Below are positions 10,044 through 17,343 of a stretch of 21,979 nt of DNA, in pieces. The number at the start of each line of letters is the position of its first letter. The first letter of the stretch is position 1. A program made the position numbers and the translations under genes. The stretch lies in NCBI GenBank assembly GCA_003427395.1, contig BFEA01000424.1, forward strand, positions 1,038,867-1,060,845. Reading direction: 5' to 3'. Source of the stretch: Chara braunii. Taxonomy: Eukaryota > Streptophyta > Charophyceae > Charales > Characeae. The notes under the pieces are model-generated. The model worked only from the letters and a program-made list of their open reading frames with translations. It made no database searches and was not told where the DNA came from.

Positions 10044-10649
10044 TGCCGAAACTGGTACTGTCGACGTGGCTTCGCCAAGTGCAGAAGACTCCACGTGTGG
10101 CGGGCCGCACAACAGCGCTGTTGCGAGTGACGACCTGAGTGCACAGCGTACACGTCGACGATCAAGCTGGGCTTCGAAGACGACAACGACGACGATCGTG
10201 TGACGGCGTGTTTGCTGCTTCGGACGCGTACATGTACGTTCGGCGTGCCCACCGACACGCAGCCGCCACCCCATACCCAAACGCTTCCGCTGAGGAACGT
10301 TGCTGCCGTCAGCCGCAAGGGACACCCACGGTACTGGTCAGTCGCTTGCGGAAATTCGAATTTCGAATTTCAAACCTGGGTCTGCGTGCCTTTTTCGTGC
10401 CTTTTGTTTTTTCCGCCGCCAACTTTCGAATTCGCGACGCCCCCCCGAGCTGGACCAACGACGTCGGCACGGACACACCTTGCTGGACCAACCTCCTTCC
10501 CCCCCCCCGGCGTCCGCTTGTCGATATATGAAAGTGGCCGCGGAAGGCCCCGAGGAATCGTCCTCGGGGAACAATTCCAAGGATGAGTGGAACGACGGCG
10601 TGAATTTCCTCGGGCGACGACGGGATAATTTCCTCGGGCCCCGAGTACG
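10044..10649 (-). promoter_or_regulatory. Harbinger right subterminal region, probable transposase promoter
   Basis: About 600 bases upstream of the transposase ATG. It holds a TATA-like CATATATCG on the minus strand (about 10523-10531), a cluster of TTCGAATTTCGAATTT at about 10355, and several CCTCGGG/CCGAGGAA motifs at 10548-10660 that also occur at the left end. Promoter function is inferred from position only. Confidence 0.45.
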
Positions 10650-10674
10650 GCCCGAGGAGTGTCGAACGAGCCCC
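10650..10674 (-). repeat. Harbinger right terminal inverted repeat
   Basis: Perfect reverse complement of 2245-2269. ACA follows at 10675-10677, matching 2242-2244. Confidence 0.93.
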
Positions 10675-10989
10675 ACAGTCTCCGGTACCTCTTTACACCG
10701 AGGGCACCTCTCCTCCACTGGCATGTTCCTCTCTCTCAACCATACTGTGGTCGGAACCGCTCTGTGTGAATGCAACCAGGATAGGCTAGCGAACTTTACT
10801 GACGGAATCATCTGTATGGAATCCCATACTGTGGTTAAATCTTTTGACAACACTGCCTTTTGAATGTGACCATTGGTTGATTTCTCTGTAAATGGAATGT
10901 GGAGTTTCTCTTTTCAGACCAGGATTGTCGGGCCAGTTTAGGCCTGTCCCTTTCTGACTTGATTTCTGTTCATTTTCCAAAAAAAGGGA
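10675..10989 (-). mobile_element. LINE ORF2, upstream half of the zf-RVT domain
   Basis: Minus-strand frame with FASLSWLHSHRAVPTTVWL, then RERNMPVEERCPRCKEVPET, the first Cys pair of a zf-RVT zinc finger. Its partner His and Cys (HLWWGC) lie at the other side of the Harbinger element, below 2242. After removal of one ACA and the element, ET is followed in frame by VLHLWW. The frame upstream of about 10850 is readable to about 10985 but carries stops, so this is a dead copy. The LINE sequence ends where LTR-like DNA begins near 10990. Confidence 0.75.
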
Positions 10990-11485
10990 TATCATCCTAA
11001 GGCCTGGACCCCAAAGGAAAGTGTTGGAAAAGTAGTAAAGTACTGATTTTCGGAATTGCGTGGAAGGGTCGCTGGAAGAGTTCGCCTGCGGAAAGACGGG
11101 ACCTGGAAAAAGGCAGTTTTGTCGAGCTCGGAAAGTGCAGCGTGCCTCTGGCTGCCCTGGCTATCTGGCTATTTGGCTATTTTGCCTGTTCGGCCTATGG
11201 GACCAGGCTGTGGCCTGACCCCACAGGCCGGGTGTTATTCAGTCCAGTCCAGTCCTGCCCTGTACCACTGTCGGTACCAGGCCAGTCCAGTCCAGTCCAA
11301 TAGGTCCGCTGGGGGTATACCTTAGCTTCAGTCTGTTTTTCCATTCATTTTTCATTCGCACAGTCTGAAATACGTGCATGTTGAGTCTGCGTCGGAGCTG
11401 CGCTTTCCCTTCCATCTCCATCTCCGTCATCCTTATCCCCTTCGGCGTGATCCTGATCGACCGCCATCTCGGTGGGTCTGTCACA
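10990..11485 (+). mobile_element. Probable 5' LTR of an LTR retrotransposon
   Basis: The right edge is fixed by the primer-binding site at 11487: CA at 11484-11485 would end the LTR. The left edge is uncertain. TATCATCC at 10990 (perhaps a mutated TG start) or TGTTGGAA at 11021 are candidates. The segment carries several TGGAAAA-type motifs and a short CAGTC tandem repeat at about 11240-11300. A diverged inverted relative of its first 70 bases lies at about 12959-13026. No second LTR in direct orientation was found. Confidence 0.5.
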
Positions 11486-11486
11486 C

Positions 11487-11498
11487 TGGTATCAGAGC
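11487..11498 (+). other. tRNA primer-binding site (initiator Met)
   Basis: TGGTATCAGAGC is the complement of the 3' end of plant initiator Met tRNA and is the usual primer-binding site of plant LTR retrotransposons. It lies one base after the putative CA end of the LTR. Confidence 0.75.
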
Positions 11499-11739
11499 AG
11501 GAACGTTCCCCGCTCCCGCCCATCCCCCTCTCTTCAGCAGCAAATCCCGACAGCGGGCTTTTTTGGTATTTTTGTGTCCGCAGACGAAGAAAATAAGGAA
11601 AAGCAGCAGCGGTGGGGAGAGGTACACATGTCGAAAAAAGAGACACCCATCACGTGCACGTGCAACGCTGCCTCACGCGTGCGACCGCCTCTCTGCCCTG
11701 CCTCGCCCCGCTCTCAGATCATATATCATCAAGATCTGG
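11499..11739 (+). other. Internal remnant after the primer-binding site
   Basis: About 240 bases of leader-like sequence. An ATG at 11629 (MSKKETPIT) could be a gag start, but no gag, protease or reverse transcriptase domain follows. The element is either heavily deleted or a short non-autonomous type. Confidence 0.35.
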
Positions 11740-11828
11740 GAGTGCAGCTACCAGGGTTTACACCTGGGCATCTGCTGCTCATGCGTGTGCGTAGCCAGTG
11801 CTCTAACACACGGGCCAAAGCCATAGTA
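11740..11828 (-). repeat. tRNA-like sequence, possible SINE head
   Basis: On the minus strand, TTGGCCCGTGTGTTAGAGC resembles a tRNA D-arm/A-box. Further on, CCAGG TGTAAAC CCTGG is a perfect 5-bp stem with a 7-base loop, like a T-arm. The acceptor and anticodon stems do not pair convincingly, so this is not a functional tRNA. A tRNA-derived SINE head or tRNA pseudogene is likeliest. Confidence 0.3.
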
Positions 11829-11945
11829 GTATGCGCTAGTAGCGTGGCACTTCGGTGTTGAAGAGTGGCCCTCCAGCTATTTACCCCCTCTAGACAGCGA
11901 GCGGCGAGCAGCCGGCGACACGACAGCAGCGAGTGGGCTGCTGTA

Positions 11946-11978
<33 letters not shown>

Positions 11979-12363
11979 TGGCTGCTGCTGCTTGCACACG
12001 TGGCCATCTACAGTGCCACGTGGCAGCTTGCTGAGGATCTTGAAGACCCCCCTGGCTAAGGGGCTGCACCACAATGGGATCTCTGGGTGGATGATCAAGA
12101 TCTCAGCGCACCCACTGGCAGATTATTATTATTTTTGGGGGGCAAGTACACCTGTGTCACAGGTGTAGTTTGGAATGGGTGAAAAAAAACAGTTGTTGGC
12201 AAGGCAACAAAAACACCTGGCGGTCCTTCACACAATGTCATGGGCCGTGTTCCTGACGAGCATTTTGGTCATCTTGTGGCCTGGTTTCTTCCCAGGTACC
12301 GGGGCAGTCCATTTGAGTAGGGACATGGGGCCTTTGTCCTCTACTCACCACGTGTAAAATCAT
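11829..12363. other. Gene-free stretch with poly-C run
   Basis: No recognisable gene. Contains the 30-base C run listed separately. The short frames at its edges show no domain. Confidence 0.55.
11948..11977 (+). repeat. Poly-C run of 30 bases
   Basis: Thirty consecutive C. The minus strand is G30, which can form G-quadruplexes. Runs this long are rare and prone to assembly length error. Confidence 0.9.
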
Positions 12364-12413
12364 AAAATGAGAAAGAATCTTCCATTTTCTAGTGGAAGAT
12401 TCATTCTCATTTT
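12364..12413. repeat. 21-bp-arm inverted repeat
   Basis: The arms at 12364-12384 and 12393-12413 are complementary with one mismatch, around an 8-base loop. The arm sequence (AAAATGAGA, then GAATCTTCCA) is the same core found in the adjacent array and in the MITE at 18930. A second inverted pair, ATTTTGCATGC / GCATGCAAAAT, lies at 12409-12419 and 12443-12453. Confidence 0.85.
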
Positions 12414-12447
12414 GCATGCGGAGGGATGAGGACAGGTGAGGGGCATG

Positions 12448-12838
12448 CAAAATGAAAATTGATCTTCCCCTCGAACATGGGAGGATACACCGCCAGCATG
12501 TCGGTATCCCGCGGCAGCGCACAAGAGCGGTTTCTGTTGAGGGTGGGCACGCGGGGGAGAGAGTGAGCGGGCGATCAGAAGAGCGCACTCGAGAGAGAAT
12601 GAGAATGAATCTTTCCCTAGAACATGGGACGATACACGGCCATATTTTTTGTTGGCCCAACATACAGTAAAATGGGAATGAATCCTCCCTAGAACATGGG
12701 AAGATACACCGCCATATCTTTTGTCTAAAATGACAGACAGTATGGTGGTGTACCTTCCCTGGCTTCCCATGTTCTAGTGTATCCAGATAGCATGGAAAAT
12801 GAGAATTGATTTTCCGCTCGAGCATGGGAAGATACACC
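12448..12838. repeat. Array of MITE-like cores
   Basis: A 45-50-base core (a GAGAATGAATCTTCC block followed by an AACATGGGAAGATACACCGCC block) occurs at about 12450-12495, 12597-12645, 12668-12722, inverted at about 12740-12778, and at 12793-12838. The same core fills the MITE at 18930-19063. The pair at 12692 and 12778 forms a large inverted repeat. The minus-strand frame over the array repeats a CIFPCSRE-like peptide purely because the DNA repeats. Confidence 0.75.
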
Positions 12839-12929
12839 ACCTACCTATTGATGTGCAGTTTTCCGGAGTGTGTTTTCCAGGCGGTGGGGGCCCGGAAAAC
12901 CGCCCGCACCTCCAAAGACCGGTTTAACA

Positions 12930-13030
12930 GATGGCCTCTTTCGTCCAATGGAGTCTCGGAAAAGTATTTCCGGTCCTTCTTTTTCACGTCTTTTCCACGA
13001 TTTTGTCCTGTGGGGTCCAGGCCTAAGATT
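12930..13030 (-). mobile_element. LTR-like fragment, opposite orientation
   Basis: The minus strand reads TTAGGCCTGGACCCCACAGG followed by a GTGGAAAAGA string. This closely matches the start of the putative LTR at 10995-11035 (TAAGGCCTGGACCCCAAAGG). The similarity covers about 70 bases and then fades. It may be an older relative of the same LTR family inserted the other way. Confidence 0.45.
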
Positions 13031-13278
13031 CTCTGCCGCTTAGGATTGACCGCTGCTAAGACCCTAGGATTGCGTGAAGGGCGTTGGGAGGAGGATTCTC
13101 ACCGCTGAGTCATTTAGTCTAGGTTTCGAATGACGTCCATTTGCCTTTTTCTCATTTTTCTTGCATAGAAAAGGGCCCCGGCCTTGAGATACCATCATTG
13201 AACTGACGGCCACCAGGTAAATAACATTTCTGACAAAATCCATGGTGCAAATTTGATATAACAAGCACTGGATCCCAG

Positions 13279-13323
13279 TGCAACCTCCTTTTTTTTTTTT
13301 TTTTTTTTTTTTTTTGCAACCTC
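13279..13323 (-). mobile_element. Orphan poly(A) insertion with target-site duplication
   Basis: A nearly pure T run (13289-13314) is flanked by exact copies of TGCAACCTC (13279-13287 and 13315-13323). This looks like an extremely 5'-truncated LINE insertion in which only the tail was copied. Confidence 0.65.
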
Positions 13324-14436
13324 ATAAAAAGCTATTCAGAATTAGTTTTATTCTGGTCATCTGATTGTATCGCACTTGGAATCGGATCTGTATTTCCTGG
13401 GTGTAGCAACTGAGCGAGCCTGAGGCCTTTGAGTACATCCATTTACCTTTATTCTTCAAGGTGGAGTTTACTGTTTGGAATGATAACAGTTTTAAATTAA
13501 GGAAAGATACGGGATGCAGGACCCCGTATCCAGGGACAAGCCAAAGCTCAACAGAACGTAAATCGACGTACAAACGGGCCCAATATTGGGGCCGGCAATG
13601 GGCCCAAATTCCCCCAATATTTTCCGGGTTGTTTGTGAGGAATTGCCAGCCTCTTCCCTCGTCCTTCCCATTTTCGAAACGAAATGTTTAGTTCCCCGCC
13701 CCCCCCCCCCCCCCCTTCCCCCCCCCTCAAACAAAAAAAGCAAAAGACGAAAAACTTGATGGTTATCTTTCTTTTTTTTTTCTTTTTTTTTTTTCTGGAG
13801 GTGGAATTTGCCCTTTTCAACCTTTTTTTTTTTTTTTCTACTTGTAAGTTTTTTTTACTTAATGTTAGCCAGGAACCCGGCCCGGCGTCCCTTGAAAATG
13901 CTGTTGTGCGCCCCCCCCCCCCCAAATGGGACGGCATCACGGGTCGAACCCAGAGGACAAGTCACAGTGATACCAGGAAGAGGCTTACAAGGTGTGAACA
14001 AGAAAACCGCTGCCGCAGTATGTCTATTGTACATTGTATAGCACAATCAAGCCTTTGAAACCCACGTTCTACAATTTTGAAAAAAAAAACAAAAAAAAAA
14101 ACACGTTCTATACCTTTTTACCCTTTTTTTTTTTTTTCTCTCTTTCTTTTATAGTAATCTTCTAATGCCTAATGCCATTGGGCATATAATGGACTATTGA
14201 CAGTTTCTACTGCCCAAGGCTAGAGAACTTCACCCGGGAATCGGGCCATCGTCCCGGCCATGTGTCCCCAACAGCTAGGTAGCTGCCGATCAGCCTGGAC
14301 GAGCCCCTCCGGGCAGGCCCAAGTCTGGCAGCTCAGACGAATCACAATCCAGAAAACAAACAGTTCTCCACTATATCGGAATTATCTGAACTGTTTCTCA
14401 AAATGATTCTTTGAAAAAAAGAGAAAAAGAAAAGGG

Positions 14437-14467
<31 letters not shown>

Positions 14468-14477
14468 TTCATCCTCA
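13324..14477. other. Gene-free, homopolymer-rich stretch
   Basis: No supported gene. It contains C runs at 13699-13730 and 13911-13923, T runs at about 13770-13840 and 14124-14137, and A runs at about 14080-14100 and 14439-14465. A GGGTCGAACCC string at about 13940 resembles a tRNA B-box, but no tRNA fold forms around it. Confidence 0.55.
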
Positions 14478-14640
14478 ACTCATCGTGAACCACAAATACT
14501 CCTGAACTGTGTCCGGATACTGTTGGACCCTTTCAGAAGAGATAGGGATAAATACATGGTCTTCTGGAAGCCTGATCCTTCCCTTCTCCCAGCCAATAAA
14601 TAACCAATCTGGGTCCCCATACACTTTCCAGCAGTTGTGG
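14475..14640 (-). CDS. Unrecognised protein-like open segment
   Basis: The minus strand encodes a segment of normal, mixed composition ending at a stop. It includes VYGDPDWLFIGWEKGRIRLP and then PEDHVFIPISSERVQQYPDT. It stands out from the surrounding low-complexity frames. Upstream it runs into proline codons made by a G/C tract, so if real it is probably an exon with an acceptor near 14630. I do not recognise the family. It could be a fragment of a decayed transposon protein. Confidence 0.25.
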
Positions 14641-14937
14641 GGGGGGGGAGGGAGGGGTGGTTCACACCAACCCCGACTTTCATGCAATTTGCTTGCGCAT
14701 GAAGCGAACTATAGGTTGAAAATACCATCGAATCCCCCTTGATCGTAAAAAAGAAAAAATTGAAGTTAGGCTACCAAAAGGTCCAAAAGAACAATAGATA
14801 CAATACCCATTGACAGATCTGAAAAGTCCGGGCCTGCCAGCAGAATTTCACAGGAATAAGCATGAATCAGGCCCCTAAGACAGCCCAGGTTCACGAAACA
14901 GACCCATAGAATTCCACTGGTGGAAGGAACTTGGTCC
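14641..14937. other. Short gene-free stretch
   Basis: Nothing recognisable. A minus-strand frame at 14766-14981 has hydrophobic composition but no known motif, and it crosses into the tandem duplication. Confidence 0.45.
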
Positions 14938-15303
14938 TGAAGAGTACTGCTGGCTTCCACATTCAACCACAGTGCTCCCAATTTTCTGTCAAAAACAATT
15001 GAGGCCAGGACTTCTTCACGTACTTCTGACGTAACTGCGGCCAGATACGTCCATATGCGGCCCTAAATGCAGTCAGATACATTTATGAGAAAGAAGATGG
15101 TGCGAGTGTGAATACACCCCTGAAGAGTACTGCTGGCTTCCACATTCAACCACAGTGCTCCCAATTTTCTGTCAAAAACAATTGAGGCCAGGACTTCTTC
15201 ACGTACCTCTGACGTAACTGCGGCCAGATACGTCCATATGCGGCCCTAAATGCAGTCAGATACATTTATGAGAAAGAAGATAGTGCGAGTGTGAATACAC
15301 CCT
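14938..15303 (+). repeat. 183-bp tandem duplication
   Basis: Copies at 14938-15120 and 15121-15303 differ at only two bases that I can see (ACTTCTG/ACCTCTG and GATGGT/GATAGT). About 99% identity indicates a recent duplication, unlike the older repeats nearby. Confidence 0.93.
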
Positions 15304-15333
15304 AAACCTTAAACAAACAAAACAGACAACCAG

Positions 15334-15386
15334 ACCAGACCCCTCTACTTTTTTTTTTTTTTTTTTTCTTCACCAGACACCTCTAC
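15334..15386 (-). mobile_element. Second probable orphan poly(A) insertion
   Basis: A T run at 15349-15367 lies between ACCAGACCCCTCTAC (15334-15348) and ACCAGACACCTCTAC (15372-15386). This is a 15-base duplication with one mismatch. As at 13279, essentially only tail sequence is inserted. Confidence 0.5.
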
Positions 15387-15680
15387 TTTTCATTAGCACC
15401 CCTCTTTTTTGAAAAGGCCAGGTTGTTCGAGAGGTTGGATGCTAGACATAGGCCGGCATTTGTCCTCAGTTAAGGAGATTTGGTTAATATCCAGATGGTC
15501 TGTAGAGGTCCCTATAATTTCTTAATGAGAATCCTGCCCAACCTTCCACTCTCGGACTCAACGGGGTTCACCCGACCAGGGCTGGGCGAAGCAGGACCTA
15601 CCCACCTCAGTCCAGATTGAAGCATAGTCGGACCAGCCCTGTCCGCGCCTGCGCCTCCTCCGTTTTCCGATGCTAGTGTG
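15387..15680. other. Gene-free stretch
   Basis: No recognisable gene or repeat boundary. It forms the tail of a long but unconvincing minus-strand frame (15512-16057). Confidence 0.5.
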
Positions 15681-16012
15681 CTGTGCTCCCTGGCACTACG
15701 AGAAACAAAACGTCGCAGGCACAATCTTGCCGGCTGCTGCCAGCATTTTCCCTCCGGTACGCCCAAGTCACGATTGTTCAGAGCCTTAACCGGAGTGCTG
15801 GAACGAGCGCTGTGCTCCGTGGCGCGAAGAGAAACAAACCGTTGCAGGCAAGAGTAACACTCTTGCCGGCTGCCGCCAGCATTTTCCCTCTGGTACGCCC
15901 AAGTCACGATTGTCGGGAGCATTAACTGGTCCGGGAGTGCCGGAACGAGGTACCATGGAAACGGGCCCCTGCGATCGTTGGGTGCATTAACCGGAGTGTT
16001 GAAGCAAAGAGC
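15681..16012 (+). repeat. Tandem repeat, about 129-140 bp units
   Basis: Unit 1 at 15681-15809 and unit 2 at 15810-15949 share CTGTGCTCC and AGCATTTTCCCTC, followed by GGTACGCCCAAGTCACGATT. A partial third unit follows to about 16012 (GCATTAACCGGAGTG). Units are clearly diverged with small indels. Confidence 0.8.
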
Positions 16013-16138
16013 CATGGAAACAGGCTGGCATATTACGCACTTAGACCACCACCCCATGTTCGTGGCTGGCAGCTTTTTTGTTGCTAATTATAACTGTTAC
16101 ATTGACTCCAGAGTCCAAACTAGAACTTGGCAACTCGC

Positions 16139-16314
16139 ACAATATCGTCAAAGGGGCGCTGGACCCGCTTTCCAGCAGCCTCAGCAGGTGCTGCTCCCCA
16201 CCAATAGAATGGAGCAACCAGGCAGTCCACTAGGAGGGGGTGCTCTTATCACCTCGGGTAGCGAAGATACCCGTTTTCCAAAAAAAAAAAAAAAAAAAAA
16301 AAAAACAATATCGT
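16139..16314 (+). mobile_element. Short A-tailed retroelement with 10-bp duplication
   Basis: ACAATATCGT at 16139-16148 and again at 16305-16314 brackets a 156-base insert ending in a run of A (16280-16304). Just before the tail lies a hairpin CGGGTA GCGAAGA TACCCG (about 16257-16275). The insert also has GGTGCTCTTATCACC, similar to GGTGCTCGTACCACC beside the LINE tail at about 1560. It is probably a SINE or a short LINE truncation. Confidence 0.75.
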
Positions 16315-16423
16315 ATTAAAAAAAAAAACAAAAAAAACTCGTATGGGGCCCTTAGCGTACGAATAGCGTAGGAGTACAAGATTACAANAAAAAAAAAAAA
16401 AAAAAAAAAAAAAACAATATCGT
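16305..16423 (+). mobile_element. Second A-tailed insert at the same target
   Basis: A 99-base segment (16315-16413) ending in a long A run, with one N at 16388, lies between the second and third copies of ACAATATCGT (16305-16314 and 16414-16423). The same target word was therefore duplicated twice in a row. Confidence 0.65.
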
Positions 16424-16484
16424 AAAGAGGCCAGCGCATTGGCCAGGCAATCTTGAGAACTGAAATTGAGGGCAATCCCAAAAT

Positions 16485-16620
16485 TGTGGAGGCGCGGGGG
16501 CTACCAGAGCAAAACGGCCAGCCGCGCCAGCCAAAAGAAAAGAAAATTTAAAGCGTCCCGCTCGCATTTCGGCAAAGCTTGGCCTGCAGAGGGAATCGAC
16601 CTCGACACGCACTGGTCGTT
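16485..16620 (+). repeat. Dispersed repeat family, member 1
   Basis: The sequence has a GGCGCG-rich block, GGCCAGCCGCGCCAGCC, an AAAGAAAA stretch, then CATTTCGGCAAAGCTTGGC. The same order of blocks appears at about 16960-17060, 17230-17335, 17530-17620 and 19145-19265. It is non-coding in every copy and the family is unknown to me. Confidence 0.5.
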
Positions 16621-16803
16621 TAAACAGCTAAACCCCCCCTGGGGCCCCATTTCTGTGGCCATCATCTCTCGTCGCTGATTACAGCACGGCTTCCAAACTT
16701 GGCAGGCGATTACTTGGATTGCAAACGAGCCAGGAACAAGTTTCTATTCATCCCCAGAAATCAGCCCCCATTCGGAGAGGGTGGGGGACAATATATAAAA
16801 AAA

Positions 16804-17343
16804 AGAACCATGCCAAGAGGCCAGTCACCGATATATGTAGCTTGTGCGCCCTTGCTTAGCGACCATTATTTCCCCTTCCCCGCCCATACCTGCCTTAAAC
16901 CGCCAGTACATGGCCCTCGAGTTGCAGAAAGAGCAACTCGGCGCCACCGCACTGTAGCGATGGCTTCGTCCAGTACCGGACCACGAGGACTGGCGGCGCC
17001 AGCCCAAAACAGAAAACTTTAAGAAGTGTGCCGCTGGCCGTTCAGAAAAGGATGGCCCGCAGTGAGGCACCTCAAAACCATGCCAAGAGGCCAGTCACCG
17101 ATATATGTAGCTTGTGCGCCCTTGCTTAGTGACCATTATTTCCCCTTCCCCGCCCATACCTGCCTTACACCGCCAGTACATGGCCCCGGAGTTGCAGAAA
17201 GAGTAACTCGGCGCCACCGCACTGTAGCGAAGGCTTTGTCTAGTACCGGACCACGACGACTGGCGGCGCCAGCCCAAAAAGGAAAACTTTAAGAAGTGTG
17301 CCGCTGGCGGTTCAGAAACGGATGGTGCACAGTAAGGCACCTC
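16804..17343 (+). repeat. 270-bp tandem duplication
   Basis: Copies 16804-17073 and 17074-17343 begin near ACCATGCCAAGAGGCCAGTC and end at GGCACCTC. They differ at roughly 15-20 positions, so the event is older than the 183-bp duplication. Parallel minus-strand frames in both copies start MPHCGPS and MPYCAPS; both arise from the duplicated DNA and match no family I know. Confidence 0.9.

Larger units (their letters stand above)
2245..10674. mobile_element. PIF/Harbinger DNA transposon, nested, defective
   Basis: The ends are perfect 25-bp inverted repeats starting GGGGCTCGTTCGACAC (2245-2269 and 10650-10674), flanked on both sides by ACA (2242-2244 and 10675-10677), a 3-bp duplication as expected for PIF/Harbinger. 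Inside the repeats both ends carry further copies of a CCGAGGAAAT motif and a GTTCCAC(T)TATCC-like block, so a longer imperfect inverted repeat exists. Cargo is the family's usual pair: a Myb/SANT-like protein gene (+) and a DDE transposase gene (-), here convergent with their 3' ends facing across a CT microsatellite. Excluding the 3.76-kb retroelement inserted at 6214-9976, the element is about 4.65 kb. Both genes are damaged, so it is not autonomous now. Confidence 0.9.

Noticed and set aside
9557-10138. 193-codon plus-strand frame rich in Ala/Gln/Ser/His
   Set aside because: It is the translation of the minisatellite and crosses the retroelement/transposase junction, so it cannot be an ancestral gene.
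10338-10863. 171-codon minus frame and 187-codon plus frame
   Set aside because: Both cross the Harbinger right end. Only the minus-strand part above 10677 is meaningful, as LINE zf-RVT.
12448-12838. Direct repeats at intervals as a CRISPR-like array
   Set aside because: Units vary in orientation and spacing, occur in a eukaryotic transposon context and match a MITE core.
13925-14030. Possible tRNA gene on the minus strand (GGGTTCGACCC B-box-like, GGTATCA)
   Set aside because: The T-arm stem does not pair and no acceptor or anticodon arm can be drawn.
15512-16057. 181-codon minus-strand frame
   Set aside because: It runs through the 129-140-bp tandem repeat, and its peptide repeats with the DNA. 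No domain; likely a chance frame in GC-rich sequence.
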